In this document: piece by piece, positions 23,242 to 34,899 of the stretch
How the letters are laid out: each line of letters opens with the position of its first letter
Numbering within the stretch: the first letter of the stretch is position 1
Source of the DNA: Pseudocercospora fijiensis CIRAD86
Taxonomy: Eukaryota; Ascomycota; Dothideomycetes; Mycosphaerellales; Mycosphaerellaceae
NCBI RefSeq assembly: GCF_000340215.1
Contig: NW_006921532.1
Coordinates: 922,317-986,316 of the forward strand
DNA: 64,000 bases
Direction of reading: 5' to 3'
The notes under the pieces: generated by a model
Seen by the model: only the letters and a program-made list of their open reading frames with translations
Database searches by the model: none
What the model was told of the DNA's origin: nothing
Made by a program: the position numbers and the translations under genes

Positions 23242-24430
23242 ATGTCTTAACCTCTAGCGTAGCTAAGTATCGGGTCTCGCGTCGCTCTAGGGATAGTGCG
23301 CTAGTTATCCGCTCCCTAGCTAATAGCACTATTCTATTAGCTAGAGCCCGCGGCTCTAACCCGCTTTAGGGTTCTAGGTATTAAGGTCGGCTAGGTATGT
23401 TTCCGGTCGGGGTCGAATTGCCCTTATACTAGACTATATCTTCGACGTAGCGAGATCTAGAGCTAATCGTGTCGATATAGGTGCTTTAGCCGGGTATTAC
23501 CTACTCGCTCGCCTATACTTAATAGGATATTATAGGTTATAACCTAGAGTAGATCGGCTTTCTATACTAGTAGGCCGGGGAGGGTAACAATGCTCGCGTC
23601 TACTGTTTTCTAGTCGGCAGCAATTATACTACTACTAGTGCCTCTTTCTATTTTATAGGCTAGTTCGCTAACAAGGATTTGCTACTCGATCGCTCGTACC
23701 TAGAAGACTAGTTTGTATACCTCCTATACGATACAGTTCTAGCTAATACTAAGCTCGCCGACTATATTATGTTTCTAGACGGCAGTGTGTTAGACTAGGA
23801 CGCTAGTAAGGATCGTGCTATTGCTATAGTCCGCGGCGTAGATAAGTAGTATATCGATAGTATCTAGAGAAGTACGTTTTACTATAACTCGAATGTTTAG
23901 CTACCGCTAACTCTAAGCAGTACGATAAACGTTTACTACGGTCGGCTTAAGGCAGTATTACATACTATCGCAGGATAGCATACGAGCACTACTAGTCTAG
24001 TATAGACATATGCATTATTTATATATAGGGTTACTAAGTTCGGGGTCGATTAATAATTTAGGGGCGGATTAACACTACGACTCGGCATCTTAGAGTTAGC
24101 CTACACCTTTCGGTAATACTATTAATATATCAAACTTATATCCTACTATATTACAATGCTATTTTCTAATATTACCGTCTTCGTATTAGACGCTCGGTTA
24201 GCGCTAGACTAACCTATATCCTATATGCTAGCGGCAACTACGTCTTCGCGGATTGTCGAATTACTAGAAGTAACTTGAAACATTCCGGTATACATAGCGA
24301 CTAATTTGATTACAGATACGTATGCCTATGCATTTTATCGCGATAGGCCTTAATGTAGATTAATGCAGTGCCGAAGAGTTTAGCTACTACTAGTTGAAAT
24401 TATTGTCCTAGCTACTATCCTAGCATTCTA
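23242..24430 (+). pseudogene. Unrecognised gene of giant element, copy 1, broken
   Basis: Plus-strand frame from ATG 23,242 (N-terminus MSXPLAXLSIGSRVALGIVR once TAG codons are read through). A frame change near 23,460 is followed by a long readable stretch (LADYIMFLDGSVLD, STINVYYGRLKAVLHTI, ITVFVLDARLALDXP). It is transcribed away from the transposase across a roughly 0.6-kb spacer holding the 14-bp repeat. The frame change may mark an intron. Near 24,261 copy 1 lacks one base relative to copy 2, shifting the C-terminus. I recognise no family; conservation in both copies argues for a real element gene. Confidence 0.55.
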
Positions 24431-24448
24431 CTACTACTACTACTACTA

Positions 24449-25070
24449 CCGACTCGCTATAGATAGCCTACTTAGCCTCGATTCGTATAAGTTCCGTACT
24501 GCTTAACTTTCCGATATCTAGTTTCCTTATCCGATCTAGCCTCCCGGCTACTAGATCTATATCCTATTGCTACTATTACTACTACCGACTTACTACGGAT
24601 ACCCTACTCGGCCTAGAGTCGTATAAGTTCCGTACTGCTTTACTTCCCGCTATCTAGTTTCCTTGTCCGATCTAGCCTCCTAGCTACTAGATCTATATCC
24701 TATTGCTACTATTACTACTACCGACTTACTACGGATGCCCTACTCGGCCTAGAGTCGCACGAGTTCCGCACTACTTCACTTCCCGCTATCTAGTTTCCTT
24801 ATCTTATCTAGCCTCCCGGCTACTAGATCTATATCCTATTGCTACTATTACTACTACCGACTCGCGGTAGATACCCTACTCGGCCTAGAGTCGTATAAGT
24901 TCCGCACTGCTTTACTTCCTACTATCTAGTTTCCTTATCCTATCTAGCCTCTCGGCTACTATATCTATATCCTATTGCTACTATTACTACTACCGACTCG
25001 CGGCGGATAGCCTAATTAGTCTCGACTCGTACGAGTTCCGTACTACTTTAGGTCCCGCTATATAGTTTCT
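24449..25070. repeat. 136-bp tandem repeat array, about 4.5 units
   Basis: Unit starts (CCGACT...) at 24,449, 24,585, 24,721, 24,857 and 24,993 are spaced exactly 136 bp. Each unit contains GTATAAGTTCCG..CTGCTT and TAGATCTATATCCTATTGCT segments. The last unit is truncated and diverges after about 25,060. The array follows the plus-strand gene. Copy 2 of the element has one unit fewer. Confidence 0.9.
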
Positions 25071-25195
25071 TGTCTTTTATAGCATCTTATTATAATTCTC
25101 GGTAGAAGTACTATAGGAATTTCGTCGCCGTCGTAGTTATGCTATAGTTAACAAAGGTCGAGGCTAATAACGCTATAGGCTCGGATCTAGTACCG

Positions 25196-25265
25196 GGAGG
25201 TTCGGAGGGGCCAGGGAGCTGGGATGGTTACAGGGCAGGTAAACTGATTCGTTATAGGTAGAGCT
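25196..25265. other. Non-RIP-like stretch abutting the assembly gap
   Basis: About 70 bp with ordinary composition (GGGATGGTTACAGGGCAGGT), unlike the surrounding RIP-mutated DNA. It ends exactly at the N run. Most likely a contig-end artefact or an unrelated read end. Confidence 0.5.
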
Positions 25266-25365
25266 NNNNNNNNNNNNNNNNNNNNNNNNNNNNNNNNNNN
25301 NNNNNNNNNNNNNNNNNNNNNNNNNNNNNNNNNNNNNNNNNNNNNNNNNNNNNNNNNNNNNNNNN
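25266..25365. other. Assembly gap (100 N)
   Basis: Exactly 100 N, the usual placeholder for a scaffold gap of unknown size. It lies inside the giant element. Confidence 0.99.
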
Positions 25366-26671
25366 GTCGAGTCCGGGCGCTAGATTGCTAAGGTGCATAT
25401 CTAGTATAGGTAAACACAGCCTTAGTCGTATAGCTAAAGATGTAGCAGTAGTAGTATATAAATTGCTAAAGTTCATTCTCTTAATATTGAATTCTTCTTC
25501 TTCTTCTTCTTTATCCTCTAGACGAGACTACTCTTATCCGGCGTTAAAGACTAAAGAATCACTGCTATAACTCTTAGCTAGGACGCTAAACAAATAGGCA
25601 CGGCTACGCTCGCAAAGAAGGTCTGCGTAGTATACTAGTAGGCAGATAGATATAGCCTTTGTCGTACGGCTAAAGAGGTAGCAGAGGTAGTATATAAATT
25701 GCTAAAGTTTATCCGCCTTAGACTTAATTTCGTCCTTAATAACTACGTAGTAAGCAGGTCGTACTATGCCTTAAAGTCCTAAATGTGCCTATAGCCCGAC
25801 CCTATATAGATCTTGTCGGCGATACTATAGTCGACGACTATACCTACGAGTAGGTTCTAATAGTTATTATATGTATCCTATCTACGAGTCGGGTAGAAAC
25901 GAGTATAGTAACGCTTACTAACGATAATTACGGTTATCTTCGGATACTTCTCTTTGCTACCGTAGAGCTTTGTAAAGGCCTTTTTAGGACTACCTAGGTT
26001 ACTGTATAGTATACTACCTCGATTGCTCTTGCGGTTAGTAACTAGGACCGACTACTTATTAAATTTTCTAGGTCTAGTAAACTTAACGCTCTACAAGTTC
26101 TAGCAGTCCTTCTATAGTATACTAGGTTTCGAATTCGAATTATAGCCTACGCGAGGAGTATCTAGGATGCGGCCGGGCACTGTAATTATACTAGTACCTA
26201 CCGAGAAGCTAAATAGCTTTACGGGAGTTAACTAATAATTACCGGTAGGATCGGTAAGACGGAAGAGCCGCGGACTATTCCTAAGCCTAGCACTAGGAGT
26301 TCCGGTAATAGATATAGCATCGAGGTTTAGAAATATAGCTACGAATTTGAGCATCTTAGAAGTCTAGTCGCCTCTAAGCAGGCGTCGATAAGGCTTATTA
26401 GTACGGATTATATACAGCTCGGCAGGTAGGTATTAGGGATTAGCGCGCATACTAACGTTAAGTACCGGACGATCTAGGTGTCTAAGGGTAATTCCGTAGT
26501 ATTAACGGGAGTAATTATTTATAGTAATCTATCGCGTTATAGTATTTAGGATGCTGTAGTCGGCAAGGCGGAATCTAACCTAGTTAGCATTACTAAAACG
26601 CTAAACCTAGATCTTATCGGTAGCCTTCGCGAAGCCGATAATAGGCCTAACCTTAACTCTAAACGGCTTTT

Positions 26672-26885
26672 GCTCCGACGTATACAACCTAGCGTAATGC
26701 CGTTAGGTTAGATAATAAAGGACCGTTTGTTTAGCTAGAAAGCTATAAGGAAGCTTAGGGGCTCGAAAGAGAAAGCTCTCGGGCACTTTTTCGAACCCCT
26801 AAGCATCCTTATAGCCCTCTAGCCGGACAAACGGTCCCTTATTGTCCAACCTAACGGTATTACGCTAGGTTGTATACGTCGGAGC
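26672..26885. repeat. Fold-back/MITE-like inverted repeat, 214 bp
   Basis: Arms of about 100 bp run from GCTCCGACGTATACAACCTA (26,672) to its complement ending at 26,885, with almost no loop. Mismatches between the arms are mostly transitions (for example GTTAGATAAT against GTTGGACAAT). Could be a MITE inserted in the giant element or a structural hairpin of it. No coding content. Confidence 0.85.
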
Positions 26886-26998
26886 AATGCATAGCGAGAA
26901 TAATAAAGGTATAGTTATAGGATACTCCGAGAGTAAGTAAGGCGACTCGGTTATCCTCTCGCGATACTCTTACCGCCTTTGCCCTAGCTATAATCTAG

Positions 26999-27300
26999 CT
27001 CCGTAGTATAATAGCGGCGCCGCGTAGTAGATAGGGTTTAGCTTCTTATTCTACTAGAGGCCCGCGATAGCCGTAGCCGTAGTTCGTATCTCGAGCTTAA
27101 CTTTACCTACGCCTTTACCCTAGCCGTAACCTTACTCCGTAGTATAATAGCGGCGCCGCGTAGTAGATAGGGTTTAGCTTCTTATTCTGCTTAAGGCCCG
27201 CGATAACCGTAGCCGTAGCGTCCTCCTTGCGATACTCCTTGTCGCCGGCGTAGTTCTTATCTCGAGCTTAACCTTATCTACGCCTTTCCCCTAACTATAG
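26999..27300. repeat. Tandem direct repeat with 136-bp spacing
   Basis: CTCCGTAGTATAATAGCGGC starts at 26,999 and again at 27,135, with a degenerate third start near 27,306 after an insertion of about 35 bp. The unit is unrelated in sequence to the 24.4-kb array although the spacing is also 136 bp. Confidence 0.7.
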
Positions 27301-28299
27301 TCTAGCTCCGTACGTATAATAGTAGCGCTATATAGTAAATAGTGTCGTAGCGCCGAGTGTAGTTCTAGCTAGCGCGCTAGTTACTAATCGCTCTAGCTAC
27401 GGTTGCGGGGTTGTTTAACTAATCGCCTATACTATATAACCTAGTCGACTGTATTCGATTTCCTAGCCTAGGGTCTATACTATATATGTTCTACTTAATA
27501 CTAGAACGATAGGGAACTTCGATAATATAGATAAGGTAAAGGATAGTTAAGAATCGTAGTACGCGGTTAAGTCGTTAGCACTTAATCGAGTCGATAAACG
27601 TAGTAGCTAGTTAGCCTTTCCTAACGTAGAGGACCTAGTTAGATAGATTAAACGAAGCATTCGAATCTCGGGTAGGGCAGCGCTATATATCCGCAAGAAT
27701 GGACCGCCGCTATTTATACGATAGAAGACGAATAAAGAACTGTAAGACGAGGTAGAGCGGTTAGTACTAGAGTTAGAGCAATTGCGTAAAAAGGTTGCGT
27801 TTCTATTACGAAAACAATAGGCATATAATAATATTATACTCGATACGTAAAGAAGGTAGTAACGGAATATAGGGAAACATACTATACGGATATATAGTAA
27901 GAGGGGATAGGAAGGGTAGGGCAGTAGGTTAGGTAGCTTCCTAATGCGTCGGTTTGCCGATTAGTAACTGCCCTCTAAACGCCGGCCGCGCGAGATACTC
28001 TTCTACCTATTTGAATGTTAGCCTCCGGAGTCTAGTAATTGTCGATAATAATAACGGTGTCCGTAGGGGGGAGGTTTATGCTAGTTGTAATCTAGCTTGT
28101 ATATACTACTATAAGCCACTTCTCGTCGCTGTATCTATTTACCTTGTTCCTCGTAGATACGAACTCTTTAATAAGGTCGGCCCTAGTAGTATCGGTCTAG
28201 CTACTCTAAGTATCGATAAGGATTCTATATACTATATTACTAGTGCTTAGGATGTTATCGTAATACTCGGAGTCTTTTTTCTGTATAGCTAGCTACTAA

Positions 28300-31200
28300 A
28301 GATACTACAAAAATATTAGTCTTATATGCTTAGTAGATAGGGGGGGGGCAGATAGATACGTACTAAGTCTAAAACGAAGACATTCTACGGCTTGAAGCTA
28401 GCTAGTACAATCTTACTTCTATACCCGTACTAGCGCTGCTTGCTGCGCTTAATTCGGATTATATACCGTAGCGACACTATAACCGGCTCGTTATATAGTG
28501 TTAGTATATAGTCCTAGAGGTAGGGATCCGATAAACCGTAGTCGCGTATCCTAGGAAGCATGTTTTTAATGTCCTATAGTATAAAAGTACTAAGTTCCTT
28601 AATTAAGTCCGTATCGCCCCCCTATAGTACGAGAAGCAGTAATAGAAATACAGTAAAGACCCGCATTATCTTAGACACGTATATAAATTTAGTATCTTCC
28701 GCTGCCTTCTATTCTTCGACCTACTCGCTTAGTACTAGATCTTCTATAGATTTAAATTGCAAGCCGATGTTAAAATAGGAATATAGTAGATAATCGACAG
28801 CTAGTATATACGGAGTATTAGGTATAGGTTGCTATATTAGCGTCTTCTTAAGGCGAACTATTTTCGTTAGCAACTAAGGGCGAAACTTGTCTAGCGCCCG
28901 AGTATCTTTATCCGTAATACTTAGTTCTATTCGACCTACTGTCGCGTTAGAGTATTCGGATTGTAAGTACTTAGAAACCTAATTACTAATATATCTAGCC
29001 GAGTCGGAGATATTACTATTATCGCTAAACTAGAAGTTACGTTCTATATCGCGCGTCTCTTTAGTTAATAGCGATTAGTCGACGAAATCAAACCGTACTA
29101 TAGAAGGCGACTAAATAGGGCAGAGGTACCCCTTTGTATCGTAGGTATTAACGTGTCTCTATACCGAGGTAGTTGCGATAACAGCTAAATTAGATAGTTT
29201 ACTAAAGGGGGTGCTACTTAGGCCGAGAACGAAAGGATAGCCTATAAGACTAGCGACGGTAGTCTACTCTTTAGCGCTATATGTCTTAGTAATATAAAAC
29301 TCGTCGACGATAATAGTCGTAGCTAGTATACGAAGTAGCGGCGGTTTCGAATTAGATTTCTCCGACCGTGTCTAGGACTTCTATTTCTTAGCTCGTTCGT
29401 ACGTTATAAAATCTAGTACGTTAGATATTATAGTCGAGGTAGTAAGGACGATCTATTTATAGTACTATAAACAAGGGGGTACTTCTATATCCTCGTATTT
29501 AAGCAATAAGCGTACCGGGACGCCTTTTTTAAACTACTACTTATCTATAACCTTTATACCGAACACCTGTTCTAGTTCTAGCCGAGTCGGGAGCGCTATA
29601 TAATCGAGATAAAGAACGTCCTCGATATACACGACCTAGTTATAGTTCTACGGACTAGCTCTATTGCGTCTCTTATCTTTCGTTAGCTTACTAGAGTCTT
29701 TTATAAGATATACGAATATAGCTCCGGGTAGTATAAAGTTATCGATCTTATATATCTAGTTTTCGGCTAGCTGCTTCGGAATACAGACAACGTAAACGCT
29801 AGGGCGGATAACCGGCTTTATACCGCTAGCTAATACCTACGGATCGAACGCAATTTTCTTATTTAGCCGAAGTCCTAGGTTAACCGACGAATTAGATAGC
29901 CGAAAGGGATAGGCGTTAGTAGTTAATAGCCCGTTATTACTCTATACCCTCTACTATATCGAGGTTATAGCGACGTACCCTAACGTATATACTGTCTTGC
30001 CTATGCCTACGTCTATACCGCCGATATAGAAGTCCGCGCTAGCAACGGAAGCTAGAAGCGTCTAGGTAATTATATAGAATTAGTAAGACTTTAACGGACG
30101 AGTCGATCTCTAATTAGGCGGAATAACGCCTATACGCGGCGAAGTCTAAGAGGGATCGAGTAGTCTAAAATCGTACATTAACTTAAAGTTCTTAGCGTCG
30201 AAATAGGAGTATACGTTACTAGATAACTGCTTCTCGACGTCGGTTTCTATATCTAAATCTATCGACTAGCTAGATATCGCCGACGAGATCTAATCGACAA
30301 AATCTACTAACGTCTAGATCGGTAGAGGGTCGGCTTAGACTTCTACTTACGTACCCGGTAGTCGTACGGCGAGTTTAGGCTTATTCGGATCTAGTAGCGA
30401 TACGATCTAACTCGGTAACGACTCGATCTATTTCTAGCGAATTCGATCTCGCTTCGAGTCGATTACATCTCCGGCCTTCTTACTATTAGTATTGTCGGCT
30501 TTGCTCGATTTAATTTTTCTATTATCCTTAGTATTGTTACTAGCATTTATCTACGCCGGAGGTTGTACTAGGGATAGTGCTAGTCTATTTAAAGCGTACT
30601 ATATCTTAGGTAAAGCAGAAGCAATATAGGCCTTTACTATATACTCTATCGTATCGGGCTATATAGAACGGACGGCCGTTCGAACCGAATCGTCGAGGGC
30701 GACTAGAAGTAAAGTAGTGTTCCTATTATAACCGTTGTCGCGGAGCACCTCCTTAACTACCTTGTCGATAGCCTACTAAATCGCTATTATATCCGCGGCG
30801 ACGTCGGCTATAGCTTTTCGCGCGGCTGCCTACCGAGCTGCCTCCTACTCTTTATATATCCTCTAGAATCTATCCGCAATAAGCTGTTTATAGCGCTCGC
30901 GATCGGCGCGATCCTTACGAGCGAGTCGGTCGTCCTTAGCTTACTTAATAGCCGATTTCGTAGGCGACTACGGACCCTAACCGACATTGATTTCGGTAGG
31001 ATTACCGGCTATAGAAGCACCGTGCTAAGCTAGGTCGATAGTTCTAGAAGCCTTAAGTAGGGACGGTCGACGATATATAGAAGGTATCCTAGTATAGTCT
31101 ATTATATTTTTACCGACGAGGAAATCGAGTCTAGTAGAAATCCTAGTATCTAAGCTGTTATATATCTCTATAGCTAGGGAGTAGAATATCGGATTAGTCT

Positions 31201-32170
31201 TACATTTAGAAAGACCTTTAGGGCCGCGAGCTAGATCGATTACTGCGAAGAATTCGTACTTCTACTATTCGGGCGATAGCAATAACTCTCGTACGAGCTA
31301 GAGCCGTAACAAATCCTTTATACTAATATTATTAGAAGTCTTCGATTGCAGGATAGACTAATTTAGGCTAAACACGTCGTAGTCTGCTGTTAAAGGTAAC
31401 CGCTAGTCGACAATACTAAACTATAACGTAATCTTAGCCCGGTCCGGCTTAATAGGGCGTAGCGCGTCGGACATTACTAGATTAGTATCCTTGCTACCGT
31501 ACGAATCTCCTAGCGTTATTCTCTTAAATACCCGACCGGCTCTACTAGTCTTACTAGTAGAGGTAGAACTTGCTCTACGCTTAGGTATAGAGGGCGTAGT
31601 TTATCGGGATCTATTAGTCTTACTCTCGGACACGTCTTCCTCTTTAGTATTATTACCGGCCGGCGGGGTAAACTTGTCCCTTATAACCTTCTATATAAGG
31701 CGGTATACTAAGTAGACTATAGACCTCTAAATTTCATTATTCGGACTATTTGTATTATCCTACGGAAGCATTCCCCTAACGTACTACTTCGGAGCCTATT
31801 TAGGATCTTTAAAGTACTATTCGGGCATTAACAGCGTACGTCTAGGTTTAGTGGGATAGTTAAGGTTGCTAGTAATAGCGTATACTATAGCTTTCTCCTC
31901 CTTATAATGCCCCTTAACGGGCTAGCGACTCTACTTCCCCTTTAACTAGTTAAATAAAAAATGTTTCTCTAGATACGGAAGGAGCCTTTTTATTACTAAT
32001 ATAAGAAGAGGCTTGTCGATGCTATATAGGTTTAGTATAACATGTTTAGGGACGTCTTTGCCGCTATTTAAGGCTTTAATTAGTAGCTCGTTGTCCTTTA
32101 GCTAGTCCTCGATATTCGTAGAGACTACTATCTCGGCAAAGGTAGTAGGCGACGAGTTTATAACTAGTAT
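28300..32170 (-). pseudogene. SNF2-like ATPase/helicase carried by the giant element, broken
   Basis: Minus-strand reading from about 32,170. A long N-terminal region (KHVILNLYSIDKPLLILVIK near 32,040; a basic helical stretch near 30,900) precedes an SNF2 N-lobe. That lobe reads PLKSYXFYIITXTLLASV, then Walker A IGGIDVGIGKTVYTLGYVA (about 29,980-30,025), matching GGxLADExGLGKT. The DExH box is IIVDEFYITKT (about 29,300) and motif III is VLGLSSTPF (about 29,215). The C-terminal half to about 28,300 is open but shows no clear second RecA lobe. Stops are TAG/TAA. About 1,200-1,290 codons. It would be a DNA-translocating or remodelling ATPase; its role in transposition is inference. Confidence 0.65.
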
Positions 32171-33399
32171 ATAGCATTAGTATATAACAGGTTATACTAA
32201 TTAGTAATACTTATATAATAGAGGTTAGGGACTATAGATCGATAACGACATATACTATCCGAGAGTAGCAGATAAACTAACAGAGTTAGTAAAATTCGCT
32301 ATACGTTAGAGTCGGCGGAGGTAAGAATAGGAGCGGAGAGCTACTTATGCCCGCCGACCCTAACGCGAGCCGTTAGAGTTGCGTTATGCAACGAGTGTCT
32401 ATATATACTAGCTTAACGCTAGTCGAGCACGACGGCTAAGTTATATAGTGCGGCCTATATACGAGTTAGAATAGGGTATTAGCGAAGGAAATGATATACT
32501 ATACGTACGATAGGGAGGGTAAGGGGGTGTATATATATAGAACAGGTATATTAGTGCGAGTTGATAGTAAATGTTAAAGAAGGCAGTAATAAGGAAAGGT
32601 AACGACCTTAAATACCTACCTCGTAACTAGGTCGGTTAGCGAGTCGGGCCTAACTAGCTAATAAATCGACGAAGTAAGGCATCTAGCGCTTAAGTATATA
32701 ATAGTTTAGTTACGCAACTAGTAACCGAAGTAATAAGGCTATAGATAATCGTTGTAGTATAAACCCCTATATAATAGACGGTTCTAGATATAGGACTAAC
32801 AAGTCGCAGTAAACATAGTACTACGTAATAAGTAATCGAAAGTTAGTAATATAAATATAAGCCTATCTATAGTAGAGTTGCGACTACGATCGCCGGCGCG
32901 AGACGCGAGTGCTTATAAGCTACGCAATATAGCCAAATTGACCGATCTATGTCCTTATAGTAACTAACAATTATTATACGATAGCGGGTAGACTAGACCC
33001 GCTATAGTACGAGGGTACAGGCTAGTAAGGCGGTTAGTCTTAGGACCCGAGAGCAGGGTATATAGATAGTTCGGGCTAACGATTAAGATAGTATGTTTTC
33101 TATAGATACTACTAACTCTATCGGCGGCGAAAAGGCATGTGTTTAGCTATAACGAGTAGCAAACAAAGGCATAAAACGATCGAAATATTCTGTAGATCGT
33201 ATACTAGAGTAGTAGTCTAAGTAGGAGGCCGAATAAACGACCGTATATGAATCCGCGGCAATATAATATACTAGGCGTAAGGTTAAGAAGCGAGATAATA
33301 GATAACGTAATTTGCCGAACCCGCTGCCGAAGTTAGTAATAGAGGATATAGAAGTTGCCTAGTAGGCTTGGCACCCGATTCGACACCGAATTAGGGCCT

Positions 33400-34296
33400 A
33401 AGTCGGCATTAGCAAACCCCGCGACTAGAGTAGTTCTAGTTTCTACTACTAACTAACGTCGACTTTCTACTACGCTATATACACAACTACTGCCTTCGAG
33501 AATGCTACGTACTTAACTACCTCGCGATTAATATTTAATAGGCGGTATTACCCGCGGCCTTAGCCTATCGCCGTCGACATACTACGCATTTTACGCTAGC
33601 GTCGAGAGGTTAATTTAGGAGTCTAGTTAGATTAGCAGCACGTTCCGATTACTATTATTACCGGAACGCCGAAGGACGCAAGGTTACCTATACGACCTAG
33701 TATTAATAGACGAGAAATACGAAGAAGAGTTCCCTAAGGCAGTAAAGCAGATCCGTACGGTAGAGGGACAGACTACGTTTAGGTGCCTAGTATACAAGAT
33801 TTGTTCTAATTATCGCCGACGGACGAGACGAAAAACGGTGCGCGTAATAATACGTAGAGTCGGCGATACTAGCGATTACGCAGAAATTACTATATCTACG
33901 GATACTAGACTAGCGACACTAGAAGGATCTAGAGCGGTGCCGCCGTACCGCGTACTAAATAATATATAGCAGAGCATAGTTATAGTGTAAGAGTAGAACG
34001 GGAAGGTAAAACCTATATATCGACTATATAAACTCGATTATCGCTAGCCTATAGTTAGAGGCCGCGCGTTAGTAGGAGTCGATAATATAGACCTCGAACG
34101 ATTAGTTAAGATACTGCGGGTAGATTATAGTTTCGAAGCCGGCGTCGACGCCTTATATTAGATAAGCGACTAATATAGACACGTTCGAATTAATAACGAG
34201 CGACAGTAGAGGGCTAGTCTATCCGACATATTAGGCAGAGGCCTATAGCTGCGATTTGCAATCTATAGGCAAATTAAGGAGGTAGAACGAGCGTAA
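33400..34296 (+). pseudogene. Unrecognised plus-strand frame in the giant element
   Basis: From about 33,590 to TAA 34,294-34,296 the plus strand reads with few stops (GYLYDLVLIDEKYEEEFPKA, QTTFRCLVYKICSNYRRRTR, then KILRVDYSFEAGVDALY). Charged, with a basic cluster; no family recognised. Boundaries and start unclear. It may be the C-terminal part of a larger gene starting further left. Confidence 0.4.
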
Positions 34297-34899
34297 ATAT
34301 AAACGCAGAAAAGCAAGATAAATAATTAATTTTACTAAGTCCGATATAGAAGTCCTACTCTAATAGTAATAGGCACCAATCTATTTATTAAACGGAAGGC
34401 AAGATACCCCGACTACGATAAGTACTACGCTTTAATCTTAGATATATACTAATATATAGTAAGCATATTACGTATAGTAGTCTTAAGCGCCGCGATCTCT
34501 TCCTTTATCTATTTAATCTCGGCCTATATTTAAGCACCCTAATCGCGCTATAGCGATAGCGGACTCGGGGTAGCGCGATAGTTAAGGAAAGGCTAAATCG
34601 GCTGCGACTAGCAGTCGTCGTACTAGGGTAGATTGTATGCCTCTAGCTAATCTAGTTAGAATTGCATCTATCGAGTATAGGGCCTCTACGGTATTATTAA
34701 CCTCGAATTAGCTAAATACGCCGATAGAGATAGTTCTAACTAACCCGTAATGCTACGAGGCGGCTTCGAAGGTATATATTCGACCTAGCGGATTAGCTAA
34801 CGCCGATTGATTTACCGATAAAGAATATATATCTATATATACCGTAGTAGCGACCGAGCGAGGAATAAATAGTCTAAATACGCCGATTGCTTTAGTATA

